From positions 997,001 through 1,061,000 of the forward strand of contig NZ_OY776411.1 in the NCBI RefSeq assembly GCF_963675585.1: a DNA stretch of 64,000 nt. Direction: 5' to 3'. The stretch is from an uncultured Draconibacterium sp. (lineage in GTDB: Bacteria > Bacteroidota > Bacteroidia > Bacteroidales > Prolixibacteraceae). The position numbers were made by a program, and so were the translations under genes. How positions within the stretch are numbered: position 1 is the stretch's first letter; each line of letters starts with the position of its first letter. Of this stretch, positions 53,618-62,512 are shown in pieces. Below the pieces are notes generated by a model. The model searched no databases. It worked only from the letters and a program-made list of their open reading frames with translations, and was not told where the DNA came from.

Positions 53618-55494
53618 TGCCAAAATATGATGTAATTGTTGTCGGTGGTGGACACGCAGGATGTGAAGCTGCTGCCGCTGCAGCTAATTTAGGTTCAAAA
53701 ACATTGTTAATTACAATGGATATGACCAAATACGGACAAATGTCTTGTAATCCGGCAATGGGTGGTATTGCAAAAGGACAAATTGTGCGTGAAATTGATG
53801 CTTTAGGTGGTTATTCCGGTATTATCGCTGATAAAACAACCATACAGTTTCGCATGTTGAACCGTTCAAAGGGTCCGGCAATGTGGAGTCCACGTTCTCA
53901 AAACGACAGATTTCGTTTTGTTGAAGAATGGAGAGATATTTTAGAAAGTATTGAAAACCTTGATTTGTGGCAAGATGCAGTAACGCAGCTTATTATTGAA
54001 GATAAAAAGGTAAGGGGTGTACAAACTAAAATTGGTATTGATTTTAGAGCTGAAACTGTTGTACTTACCAATGGAACTTTTTTAAATGGGTTAATGCACA
54101 TCGGCGCTTCTAAAATGAAAGGCGGACGCATTGGTGAAGCCGCTTCTTATAATATTTCGGAACAGCTTTTTGACGCCGGATTTAAAACCGGAAGAATGAA
54201 AACGGGTACGCCTGTGCGAATTGATGGGAGAAGTATTGATTTTTCTAAACTTACAGAACAAAAGGGAGACGAAGGTTATTTTAAGTTTTCGTATTTACCT
54301 GGCACGGAAAGTAAATTAAAACAGCGGTCTTGTTGGATTACTCATACTAGTGTTGATGTTCACGACGAATTAGCGAAAGGATTTGAAGCATCGCCAATGT
54401 TCGATGGTACAATTCAAAGTACGGGTCCCCGATATTGTCCCAGTATTGAATCTAAACTGGTAACTTTTGCAGAAAAGGAAAAACATCAGTTATTTCTTGA
54501 ACCTGAAGGTGAAAAAACAATCGAATTTTATTTAAATGGTTTTTCTTCATCTTTACCATGGGATGTACAGTTAAAAGGCTTACATAAAATTGCAGGTTTG
54601 GAAAATGCTAAAATTTTTAGACCCGGATATGCAATCGAGTATGATTATTTTGAACCAACCCAATTGAACCATACTCTTGAAACTAAAATTATACGGAATC
54701 TCTTTTTTGCCGGACAGATAAATGGAACAACGGGTTATGAGGAAGCAGGAGCTCAAGGAATTATGGCAGGAATTAATGCGCATTTAAAAGCGTGCTCTGA
54801 TGAACATAATTTTATTTTAAAAAGAAATGAAGCTTACATTGGAGTTTTAATTGATGATCTTGTTACAAAAGGAGTGGACGAACCCTACCGAATGTTTACG
54901 AGTAGGGCAGAATTTCGCATTTTACTTCGTCAGGACAATGCAGACATACGATTAACTCAAAAATCGCATAAATTAGGGTTAGCTTCTCTGGAACGTGTTC
55001 AATTATTGGAACAAAAAAACACTCTAATTGAAGAGATTATAGAGTTTTCAAAATCGTTTTCTGTTAAGCCACGCTTTGTAAATCAGTTACTTACAGAAAA
55101 GGGGACGACTGAATTAAAACAAGGTGTAAAACTTTTTGATCTGATTTTGCGCCCTCAGATTTCGATATTTGATCTGATTGAAGTGATTACCCCGTTTAAA
55201 ACATTTCTGGAGAGGGTTCCGGACAACCGAAAAATGGAAATTATTGAAGGAGCAGAAATTTCCATCAAATACGAAGGTTATATCAACAGGGAAAAATTGC
55301 TTGCAGAAAAACTCGACAAATTTGAAAACATAAACATCGAAAATAAATTTAATTATAGTGAGTTGAAATCGATTTCGACAGAAGCTCGACAGAAACTTGA
55401 AAAAATACAACCTAAAACAATTGGTCAGGCAAAACGGATTTCCGGAGTTTCTCCTTCCGATATAAATGTGCTTTTGGTTTTATTAGGTCGTTAG
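53614..55494 (+). CDS. mnmG: tRNA uridine-5-carboxymethylaminomethyl modification enzyme
   Basis: MnmG (GidA) works with MnmE to modify U34 of certain tRNAs. The 626-residue flavoprotein has the FAD loop IVVGGGHAGCEAAAAAANLG (about residues 8-27), the MSCNPAMGGIAKG motif, and GTGTPVRIDGRSIDF-like and FAGQINGTTGYEEAGAQG segments. Full length. The ATG overlaps the ybeY stop. In many bacteria mnmG lies close to the replication origin, and here it is 4 kb from the candidate oriC. A perfect parS-like 16-mer starts 1 base after its stop codon. Confidence 0.98.
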   Translation: MMPKYDVIVVGGGHAGCEAAAAAANLGSKTLLITMDMTKYGQMSCNPAMGGIAKGQIVREIDALGGYSGIIADKTTIQFRMLNRSKGPAMWSPRSQNDRFRFVEEWRDILESIENLDLWQDAVTQLIIEDKKVRGVQTKIGIDFRAETVVLTNGTFLNGLMHIGASKMKGGRIGEAASYNISEQLFDAGFKTGRMKTGTPVRIDGRSIDFSKLTEQKGDEGYFKFSYLPGTESKLKQRSCWITHTSVDVHDELAKGFEASPMFDGTIQSTGPRYCPSIESKLVTFAEKEKHQLFLEPEGEKTIEFYLNGFSSSLPWDVQLKGLHKIAGLENAKIFRPGYAIEYDYFEPTQLNHTLETKIIRNLFFAGQINGTTGYEEAGAQGIMAGINAHLKACSDEHNFILKRNEAYIGVLIDDLVTKGVDEPYRMFTSRAEFRILLRQDNADIRLTQKSHKLGLASLERVQLLEQKNTLIEEIIEFSKSFSVKPRFVNQLLTEKGTTELKQGVKLFDLILRPQISIFDLIEVITPFKTFLERVPDNRKMEIIEGAEISIKYEGYINREKLLAEKLDKFENINIENKFNYSELKSISTEARQKLEKIQPKTIGQAKRISGVSPSDINVLLVLLGR

Positions 55495-55510
55495 TGTTTC
55501 ACGTGGAACA
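55495..55510. promoter_or_regulatory. parS site (perfect 16-mer)
   Basis: TGTTTCACGTGGAACA is the exact reverse complement of the well-known parS consensus TGTTCCACGTGAAACA. It lies in the short gap between mnmG and apt, outside both coding regions, where ParB/Spo0J would bind and spread during chromosome segregation. It is about 6 kb from the candidate oriC. Confidence 0.9.
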
Positions 55511-55525
55511 AATCAAAAAATAGTT

Positions 55526-56044
55526 ATGGATTTAAAGAAGGAAATTAGGGAGGTACCCAACTATCCAAAAGAAGGTATAAGTTTTAAAGATATTACAACG
55601 CTTTTTAAAAACAAGGAGGCGATGAAATATGTAACCGATTCGATATCGGATAATTTTAAAGACAAAGGAATTACCAAGGTGGTTGGTTTGGAAGCACGTG
55701 GTTTTATTTTTGGCGGAGCGGTTGCCAATCGTCTCGATGCCGGATTTGTGCCTGTACGAAAAAGAGGTAAGTTGCCTTGTGATATTATTACGGAAACGTA
55801 TGATTTGGAATACGGTACTGATAGTATTGAAATGCATGTTGATGCCTTAAGTAAAGACGATGTAGTTTTGATTCACGATGATTTACTTGCGACCGGAGGT
55901 ACTGCTTTGGCTGCTTTAAAATTGGCTCAACAGTGCGGAGTTAAAAAAGTGTATTTTAGTTTTATTTGCGATTTAGAGTTTATTAGTACACCAAATAAGG
56001 ATCTGTTGAAGGAGTACGAAACTCAGGTTTTGGTTAAATACTAA
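55526..56044 (+). CDS. apt: Adenine phosphoribosyltransferase
   Basis: Apt salvages adenine by joining it with PRPP to form AMP. The 172-residue protein has VPNYPKEGISFKDITTLF at the start, the adenine-site loop GLEARGFIFGGAVANRL, and the PRPP motif VLIHDDLLATGGTALAAL (about residues 113-130). Length is normal. It sits between mnmG and uvrC; the latter starts 3 bases after its stop. Confidence 0.96.
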   Translation: MDLKKEIREVPNYPKEGISFKDITTLFKNKEAMKYVTDSISDNFKDKGITKVVGLEARGFIFGGAVANRLDAGFVPVRKRGKLPCDIITETYDLEYGTDSIEMHVDALSKDDVVLIHDDLLATGGTALAALKLAQQCGVKKVYFSFICDLEFISTPNKDLLKEYETQVLVKY

Positions 56045-56047
56045 AAA

Positions 56048-57874
56048 TTGAAATATCAAACTGTAAATAAAAATCTCGATTATTTAAAATCGCTTATTTC
56101 GGTTTTACCACACCAGCCCGGAATATATCAGTTTTTCGATAATACCAATACTATTATTTATATTGGAAAAGCAAAAGACTTAAGAAAACGGGTATATTCT
56201 TATTTTTCAAAAACACACGAGCATCGTAAAACAGCTTTGCTGGTTAGGAATATAACCGATATAAAACACATGGTTGTGGAGAGTGAGCAAGATGCTTTAT
56301 TGCTCGAAAATAACCTGATTAAAAAGTACCAGCCTCGGTATAATATTCGGTTAAAGGACGATAAAAGTTATCCCTGGATATGTATAAAAAACGAAGCTTT
56401 TCCACGCGTATTTAGTACCCGGAATTTAATTCGTGATGGGTCAAAATACTTTGGTCCGTATACTTCGGTTTACACTGTTCGAACCTTGCTGAGTTTGTTT
56501 AAATCGGAATATAAGTTGCGTACCTGTAATTATAATTTGTCGAAGGAAAATATAGAAAACGGAAAGTATAAAGTGTGTTTGGAATATCACATTGGCAACT
56601 GTTACGGACCTTGTGAAGGATATTATCAGGAAGATAAATACAATGAAGGAATTGAGGATATTACTGATATTTTAAAAGGCAATGTTTCCGGTGTTATCAA
56701 GCATTTGAAAGAGTTGATGGATGATATGTCAGAAAATCTTCAGTTTGAGGAAGCCATTAAGATCAAGGAAAAGTTTGATTCTTTAAACCGATATCAAAGC
56801 CGCTCTACAGTTGTATCACCGGTTATTACAGATATAGATGTTTTTACAATTGAAGAAGACGAGAATTTTGCCTATATAAATTACTTAAAAATTATAAAAG
56901 GGGCCATTATTCAAACCTATACTTTGGAAATAAAAAAGGTGTTGGATGAAACCCAGGAAGAGCTTCTTTTGATGGGGATTATTGAAATAAGACAGAAAAT
57001 ATTTAGTAATGCCAGGGAGATTTTAGTTCCGTTAAAACTAAAAAATGTAATTGAAAATATTACGTTTCGTATTCCACAAAGAGGAGAGAAAAAGCAGTTG
57101 TTAGATTTGTCGCAGCGTAATGCAAAGTACTTCCGTCTGGAAAAAGAAAAACAAGCCGTTTTAAAGAACCCGAAAATACGTACCGATCGTATTTTAAATA
57201 CTATAAAAAACGACCTACAATTAAAAGAATTGCCGGTACATATTGAGTGTTTTGACAACAGTAATTTGCAGGGAACTGAGCCGGTAGCTGCGTGTGTAGT
57301 GTTTAAAAATGCCAAACCATCTAAAAAGGATTATCGCCATTTTAATATAAAAACAGTAGAAGGTCCAAATGATTTTGCTTCGATGGAGGAGGTGGTTTAC
57401 AGAAGATATAAACGTTTACTCGACGAAAAAAAGCCGCTGCCACAATTGATTGTTGTGGATGGAGGAAAAGGACAACTTTCTTCCACAATGAAGTCGATTG
57501 ATGAACTTAATTTGAGAGGAAGAATTACAGTTATTGGTATTGCTAAACGACTCGAAGAAATTTATTTTCCCGGCGATTCTGTACCCATTTATATCAATAA
57601 AAATTCAGAATCGTTAAAAGTAATTCAACATTTACGCGACGAAGCTCATCGCTTTGGAATTACATTTCATCGAAATAAACGATCGAAAACTTTTATATCA
57701 TCCGAACTAAATTCAATTGAAGGAGTGGGGCAGAAGACTACGGAAAAGCTTTTGAAGGATTTTAAATCAGTAAAAAATATCAAAGCACAGAAATTAAAAG
57801 CTCTCGAAGATTCGATTGGAAAATCAAAAGCCGGCATTGTTTTTAATTACTTTCAGAAATCAAATGATGAATAA
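56048..57874 (+). CDS. uvrC: Excinuclease ABC subunit C
   Basis: UvrC makes both cuts in nucleotide-excision repair. In 608 residues are the GIY-YIG domain (PGIYQFFDNTNTIIYIGKAKDLRKR, about residues 19-48), the UVR helical pair near residue 210 (FEEAIKIKEKFDSL), the RNase-H-like domain with DGGKGQLSS and ITVIGIAKR, and the C-terminal HhH (ELNSIEGVGQKTTEKLL). No ATG lies before the conserved start; the apparent start is TTG at 56048, 3 bases after apt. It overlaps mnmA by 11 bases. Confidence 0.97.
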   Translation: MKYQTVNKNLDYLKSLISVLPHQPGIYQFFDNTNTIIYIGKAKDLRKRVYSYFSKTHEHRKTALLVRNITDIKHMVVESEQDALLLENNLIKKYQPRYNIRLKDDKSYPWICIKNEAFPRVFSTRNLIRDGSKYFGPYTSVYTVRTLLSLFKSEYKLRTCNYNLSKENIENGKYKVCLEYHIGNCYGPCEGYYQEDKYNEGIEDITDILKGNVSGVIKHLKELMDDMSENLQFEEAIKIKEKFDSLNRYQSRSTVVSPVITDIDVFTIEEDENFAYINYLKIIKGAIIQTYTLEIKKVLDETQEELLLMGIIEIRQKIFSNAREILVPLKLKNVIENITFRIPQRGEKKQLLDLSQRNAKYFRLEKEKQAVLKNPKIRTDRILNTIKNDLQLKELPVHIECFDNSNLQGTEPVAACVVFKNAKPSKKDYRHFNIKTVEGPNDFASMEEVVYRRYKRLLDEKKPLPQLIVVDGGKGQLSSTMKSIDELNLRGRITVIGIAKRLEEIYFPGDSVPIYINKNSESLKVIQHLRDEAHRFGITFHRNKRSKTFISSELNSIEGVGQKTTEKLLKDFKSVKNIKAQKLKALEDSIGKSKAGIVFNYFQKSNDE

Positions 57875-58916
57875 GCGTGTTTTGCTTGGGATGAGTGGAG
57901 GAATTGATAGTTCAGTTTCTGCTTTGTTGTTGCAAGATCAGGGATACGAAGTTGTTGGTGTTACTTTTTTATTTAGCGGATCTGATGTAAAAAACCATCA
58001 CTTTTTAAGCGAAGCAAAACAACTTGCTGAGCATTTAAAGATAAAACATTTGACTGTTGATTTAAGAGATGAATTTAAAACCGTTGTTATAAAATATTTT
58101 ATTGATGAATATTTGAAGGGACATACACCTTTTCCGTGTGCCTATTGTAATCCAATACTAAAGTTTAAATACTTATATAAATTCGCCGAAATAGAAAAAT
58201 GTGAATTTATTGCCACAGGGCACTACGTTAAAACCGGTTTCTTAAACGGGAAAAAATATTTGTTTCAGGGAGTAGATCCCAACAAAGATCAATCGTTTTT
58301 TCTTTGGGGACTTGAAAGAAATATTATAGATAAATTACTTTTTCCTTTGGGTGAATTTGAAAAAACAGAAATTCGAAAATTGGCAGAAAACAGAGGTTTT
58401 GTTTCTTTATCGAAAAAGAAAGATAGTTTGGGAATCTGTTTTATTGAAGGGAATAATTATCGGGAATTTTTAGAAGGAGCCGGAATATTTTCAAAACCTG
58501 GAAACTTTGTAGATGAAAATGGAGCGATTTTGGGGCAACATTCTGGAATTACAAATTATACGATAGGACAAAGACGTGGATTAGGCTTAAATTATAATTT
58601 TCCGCTTTTTGTGGCTGAAATTCGTCTAGATGCTAACGAAATTGTGTTGGCAAAATACGAAGATTTATATCGATGGAAGATTGTAATTAGCGATTATTAC
58701 TTTGTTGATAATGAGATAGATATATGTAGGCGTACGTTGATTGTAAAGGTGCGATACAGGCTTCAGGAAACGCCTTGTAGATTGAATATTTTAAATGAAA
58801 CAAGGGCAGAGGTCGAATTATTAAAACCTGAAGCAATGATAGCCCCCGGACAAACAGCAGTTTTTTACGATGGGACCCGATTAGTGGGAGGAGGATTTAT
58901 AGAAAGTGCCACATAG
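57864..58916 (+). CDS. mnmA: tRNA-specific 2-thiouridylase
   Basis: MnmA thiolates U34 at position 2 of Lys, Glu and Gln tRNAs. The 350-residue protein has the ATP pyrophosphatase loop GMSGGIDSSVSA (residues 9-20), the first catalytic Cys in FPCAYCNP and the second in LGICFIEGN, and the GQRRGLGL loop. The start is ATG 57864 or 57867; the frame upstream lies within uvrC, which it overlaps by 11 bases. MnmG, upstream in this run, modifies the same uridine at position 5. Confidence 0.96.
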   Translation: MMNKRVLLGMSGGIDSSVSALLLQDQGYEVVGVTFLFSGSDVKNHHFLSEAKQLAEHLKIKHLTVDLRDEFKTVVIKYFIDEYLKGHTPFPCAYCNPILKFKYLYKFAEIEKCEFIATGHYVKTGFLNGKKYLFQGVDPNKDQSFFLWGLERNIIDKLLFPLGEFEKTEIRKLAENRGFVSLSKKKDSLGICFIEGNNYREFLEGAGIFSKPGNFVDENGAILGQHSGITNYTIGQRRGLGLNYNFPLFVAEIRLDANEIVLAKYEDLYRWKIVISDYYFVDNEIDICRRTLIVKVRYRLQETPCRLNILNETRAEVELLKPEAMIAPGQTAVFYDGTRLVGGGFIESAT

Positions 58917-59019
58917 AAATTATCGATTAAATTCTAAAAATTAATTAAAGAATTAACAGAGCGCCTTTTTAGTGTTTTTTTTTTTGATAGGAAAAAGTGA
59001 TCGGTTAGGAAATTATGTT

Positions 59020-59971
59020 TTAAAATGCCGGTCGATGTTTATCGTCTACTTCCAACATTCCCAAATAACTTATAAATCTGGATTGAGCTATCTCGCCTTT
59101 TTCAACAGCAACTTTTACAGCGCAACCTGGTTCGTGCGTATGTGAGCAGTTATTGTATTGGCAGCTTGCTGAAATTTTAAATATCTCGACAAAATAGTGT
59201 GAGATTTCCCAGGGTTCCATCTCGAGCATTCCAAAAGCCTTAATTCCGGGTGTGTCGATAATGTAACCTCCAAAATTGAGTTTGAACAGAGCCGAATAGG
59301 TTGTGGTATGTTTCCCGGTTTTATGGACATCGGAAATCTCCATGGTTTTAAGGTTTAAACCTGGTTCTAAAATGTTGATTAAAGTTGATTTTCCTACGCC
59401 ACTGTGACCGTTTACAACATTTGTTTTATCCTTCAGCGCTTCTTTTAATTCATCTAAACCATGTCCGGTTTTGGCTGATGTACTTAGGCATTTATAACCG
59501 ATATTCTGATAAGTTTTAAGAAGCGCTTGCAAAGCACTATTTTGCTGGTCATTGTACCTGTCTATTTTATTAAAAACGATTAAAACAGGGATTCTGTAGG
59601 CTTCCGCAGAAGCAAGAAAACGATCGATAAAAGTAGTAGTGGTTACCGGATAATTTAAAGTAACAACTAAAACAGCCTGGTCGATGTTGGCAGCAATAAT
59701 ATGAGCTTGTTTTGAAAGATTGATGGAACGGCGGATGATGTAGTTTTTTTCTTTCGGAAATGGTGGTTATCAGTCCTACTTGTGCTTCATTTTCGTCGGC
59801 AGACACATTTTGAAGGGTAAATCCAACACGATCGCCCACAGTAACGGGATTTGTATTCTTAATCCCTTTTATCCTGAATTTACCTTTTATTTTGCATTCA
59901 AAGGTATTCCCATTTTCATCTTCAACCGTGTACCAGCTCCCGGTTGATTTTATTACCAATCCTTGTTTCAA
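59020..59971 (-). pseudogene. rsgA: Ribosome small subunit-dependent GTPase A, +1 frameshifted
   Basis: RsgA is a circularly permuted GTPase that helps mature the 30S subunit. The N-terminal OB fold reads from TTG 59971 to about residue 74 (ITTISERK). The frame then breaks at a run of seven A near 59744-59750, where six A would restore it. The second frame gives YIIRRS, NKIDRY (G4), SAKTG (G5), [11 protein letters not shown] (G1), [10 protein letters not shown] (G3) and the zinc motif with [14 protein letters not shown], to 59020. Skipping one base gives a normal 316-residue protein. Homopolymer error is the simplest explanation; mutation or slippage is possible. Confidence 0.85.
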
Positions 59972-60040
59972 ATGTTATGCTTTTTTTGCAAAGGTAGCTT
60001 TAAAACTGAATTTCAGGAAATTTCAGAAAATGATGGTGCC

Positions 60041-60056
60041 ATTTTCACGTGGAACA
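60041..60056. promoter_or_regulatory. parS-like site (14 of 16)
   Basis: ATTTTCACGTGGAACA shares the 14 bases TTTCACGTGGAACA-type core with the perfect parS at 55495, differing at the first two positions. It lies between rsgA and tdh, outside coding sequence. Confidence 0.65.
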
Positions 60057-60074
60057 AGAGAAAAGTTTACATAT

Positions 60075-60113
60075 ACCAAACTCCAAATGTAATCTATGAA
60101 TTTGGAGTTTGGT
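60075..60113. repeat. Perfect 14-bp inverted repeat between tdh and rsgA
   Basis: ACCAAACTCCAAAT and its exact complement ATTTGGAGTTTGGT are separated by 11 bases and begin 10 bases after the tdh stop (minus strand). It may act as a terminator or RNA-stabilising hairpin; a T-run is lacking. Confidence 0.65.
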
Positions 60114-60123
60114 TCATGAAACA

Positions 60124-61152
60124 TTATTCCCAGTCTAAAATAATTTTACCACAATTGCCCGCCTCCATAATTTCAAAGGCTTTTTGGTATTCGTCGGCTT
60201 TAAAACGGTGGGTAATTATCGGGGATATATCAAGGCCCGAAGTCAGCATCATTTCCATGTGATACCAGGTTTCATACATTTCGCGGCCGTAAATGCCTTT
60301 TAAAGTTAATCCTTTAAAAATAAGTTTACTCCAGTTAATTTGAGTGCTTTGAGGAAGCAAACCCAATAAACTGATTTTACCACCGTTGTACATGTGGTTT
60401 ACCATATCGTTAAAGGCAACCGGCGAACCCGAACATTCCAAACCAATATCGAAACCACTAACCATATGATGCACCTTCATTGCTTCCAGAATGCTTTCTT
60501 TGGTTGGATCGATGACGCGGGTAGCGCCCATCTTCCGGGCTAAATCGCGGCGGTATTTGCTCAGGTCGGTGCCAATAATGTTACGAGCTCCCGAAAATTT
60601 GCAAATGGCTGCAGCCATTGCTCCAATTGGCCCTCCAATGCCAGTTATAAGCACATCTTCTCCCAAAAGAGGAAACGATAAGGCTGTATGTGTTGCATTG
60701 CCTAAAGGATCCATAATCGCCATCATTTCGTCTGAGATACGATCGTCGATGTGAAGCACGTTTTTAGCCGGCACGGAAATGTATTCGGCAAAACCACCGT
60801 CACGGTTTACACCAATTCCAATTGTATTGTCGCAAATGTGTTGTCGTCCACGACGGCAGTTTCTGCAAAAACCGCAGGCAATATGTCCCTCAACTGTAAC
60901 GCGTTCGCCCACTTTTACCCGATCAACTTCGGAACCCACTTCAACAACAGTTCCCATGTATTCGTGACCGATTGTAACAGGTGTTTTTATGGTTTGCTGT
61001 GCCCATTCGTCCCATTTATAAATGTGCAAATCGGTGCCGCAAATGGCTGCTTTTTTTACTTTTAACAGAATATCGTTTGGTCCAACTTTGGGCATTGGAA
61101 CGTCTTCCATCCAAATTCCTTTTTCCGCTTTACTTTTTACAATTGCCTTCAT
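60124..61152 (-). CDS. tdh: L-threonine 3-dehydrogenase
   Basis: Tdh oxidises L-threonine to 2-amino-3-oxobutyrate with NAD+. The 342-residue zinc enzyme matches the E. coli type: AICGTDLHIYKWDEW with the catalytic Cys, GHEYMGTVVEVG, the structural-zinc Cys group in ACGFCRNCRRGRQHIC, and KGIYGREMYETWYHM with ITHRF. The Rossmann loop reads TGIGGPIGAM, with one residue more than the usual GAGPIG. The partner kbl is not adjacent. It is preceded and followed by separate genes and probably stands alone. Confidence 0.93.
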   Translation of the reverse strand: MKAIVKSKAEKGIWMEDVPMPKVGPNDILLKVKKAAICGTDLHIYKWDEWAQQTIKTPVTIGHEYMGTVVEVGSEVDRVKVGERVTVEGHIACGFCRNCRRGRQHICDNTIGIGVNRDGGFAEYISVPAKNVLHIDDRISDEMMAIMDPLGNATHTALSFPLLGEDVLITGIGGPIGAMAAAICKFSGARNIIGTDLSKYRRDLARKMGATRVIDPTKESILEAMKVHHMVSGFDIGLECSGSPVAFNDMVNHMYNGGKISLLGLLPQSTQINWSKLIFKGLTLKGIYGREMYETWYHMEMMLTSGLDISPIITHRFKADEYQKAFEIMEAGNCGKIILDWE

Positions 61153-61228
61153 CGTAATAACAGTTTATTAGTAGTTTTCAGGCTGCAATTTAAAACAAAA
61201 ATAAGGGCCAATTTCTAACTAAAATCAG

Positions 61229-62461
61229 TTAATTGATATTTGATTCAGCCAAATGTTTTGAAGAAATGAATTTTACGGGATACCACGAGGCTGCGAAACC
61301 GATAATCATTACGGCTAAAAAGGCGAGTAAAATATCGGTGAAAATGATTTGTACGGGGTATGCTGAAATGATAAATGAGTTGTTTGCGCCGGGCAATTTT
61401 ATAAGTTCGAAATGAATTTGCAGCCAACAAACAAACACTCCTAAAACGGTTCCAAGTATACCGCCAACAAATGAAATCAGCCAGCCTTCGTATAAGAAAA
61501 TGCGATTAATTTTTTGGGTTGAAAGGCCCATACTTCTTAGGATGGAAATGTCTTCCTTTTTATCGATATAAAGCATGGTAAGGTTGCCAATCATATTTCC
61601 GGAAGCAAGCAACAGAATAAAAACCAGTATAAAATAAACCGCCCATTTTTCCGATTTCATGGTTTTAAAAACCAAATCGTGTTGCTGTTCCTTGTTTTTC
61701 ACGTGGAACTGTTCTCCAAGCAGTTGTTGTATCGATTTTTGAATTTCCTTTGCATTTGCAGAGTCGTCCAGATCGAGTTCAATTGCCGATATTTTGTTTC
61801 CACTTTCAAACAGTTTGGCAGCAAATTTATCCGAAACAAGAATGTATTGTGCGTCAATGTCTTCCAAAACAGCAAAAACGGCCGAGGGAAATAAATAGTC
61901 GGTGTTGAACGAACGGGCAGGAATTAGTGAAGCTTGCCTGCCTTTTTTAGGAACATAAATATGCACGGGATCAAGAAAAGAAACTCCGGCACCTAAATAA
62001 TTGGCTACCCCACGACCCAAAACCGCATAGTTTATTCCATCTTTTTCCAAATAATATTCGCCTTCAATTAACAGTTTGTCGATGTTTGTATACGTTGGAT
62101 AATTATCGGGAACGCCTTTTACCGTAGCCGGATATTGCTGCCGGCCGTATTTTAACATGGCCACTTCTTCAATTACCTGGGCATACGAAACCACTCCCGG
62201 AGTGGCTTTTATAGCGGAAACATCAACTAACTCCGGGTCAAACATTTTTCCTTCAGCGGTGCTAATTTTAAGGTCGGGGTCAAAATCGCTGTAAAACAAT
62301 CCTATCAGTTGGGTAAAACCATTCAGCACCGAAACCACAATAATAATTGCCATGGTTCCAACAATAACACCAGCCATCGAAATTCCAGATATTATGTTAA
62401 TAATGTTCTGTTTTTTCCTGGAAATAAGGTATCGTTTTGCTATAAAAAATGGTAAATTCAA
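61229..62461 (-). CDS. LolC/LolE-like ABC permease (FtsX domain)
   Basis: A 410-residue inner-membrane protein with four membrane segments: one N-terminal (about residues 23-47, ISGISMAGVIVGTMAIIIVVSVLN), a periplasmic MacB-like domain, and three near the C-terminus carrying the FtsX domain. The start FIAKRYLISRKKQNIINIISGIS is typical of LolC/LolE, which with LolD releases lipoproteins from the inner membrane. LolD is not adjacent. The start appears to be TTG at 62461. A parS-like site lies inside its coding region at 61695-61710. It is 51 bases downstream of rbfA. Confidence 0.9.
   Translation of the reverse strand: MNLPFFIAKRYLISRKKQNIINIISGISMAGVIVGTMAIIIVVSVLNGFTQLIGLFYSDFDPDLKISTAEGKMFDPELVDVSAIKATPGVVSYAQVIEEVAMLKYGRQQYPATVKGVPDNYPTYTNIDKLLIEGEYYLEKDGINYAVLGRGVANYLGAGVSFLDPVHIYVPKKGRQASLIPARSFNTDYLFPSAVFAVLEDIDAQYILVSDKFAAKLFESGNKISAIELDLDDSANAKEIQKSIQQLLGEQFHVKNKEQQHDLVFKTMKSEKWAVYFILVFILLLASGNMIGNLTMLYIDKKEDISILRSMGLSTQKINRIFLYEGWLISFVGGILGTVLGVFVCWLQIHFELIKLPGANNSFIISAYPVQIIFTDILLAFLAVMIIGFAASWYPVKFISSKHLAESNIN
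61695..61710. promoter_or_regulatory. parS-like site (14 of 16), inside a gene
   Basis: TTTTTCACGTGGAACT differs from the perfect site at 55495 only at the second and last positions. It lies inside the LolC/E-like gene, and the core is the same as in the other two sites. Confidence 0.6.
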
Positions 62462-62512
62462 TAGGATAAAGTTTGAACTTTTAACGTTGAAATGCCATTA
62501 ATATTGGAGGTA

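Noticed and set aside
55695..55700. CACGTG inside apt as a fourth parS-like site
   Set aside because: The flanking bases (GGAAG on the left, GTTTT on the right) do not match the parS consensus; the sequence encodes the conserved EARGF loop of Apt.
56048..56100. Frameshift at the start of uvrC because no ATG is present
   Set aside because: The conserved N-terminus begins normally after a TTG three bases behind apt; several genes here appear to use TTG starts.
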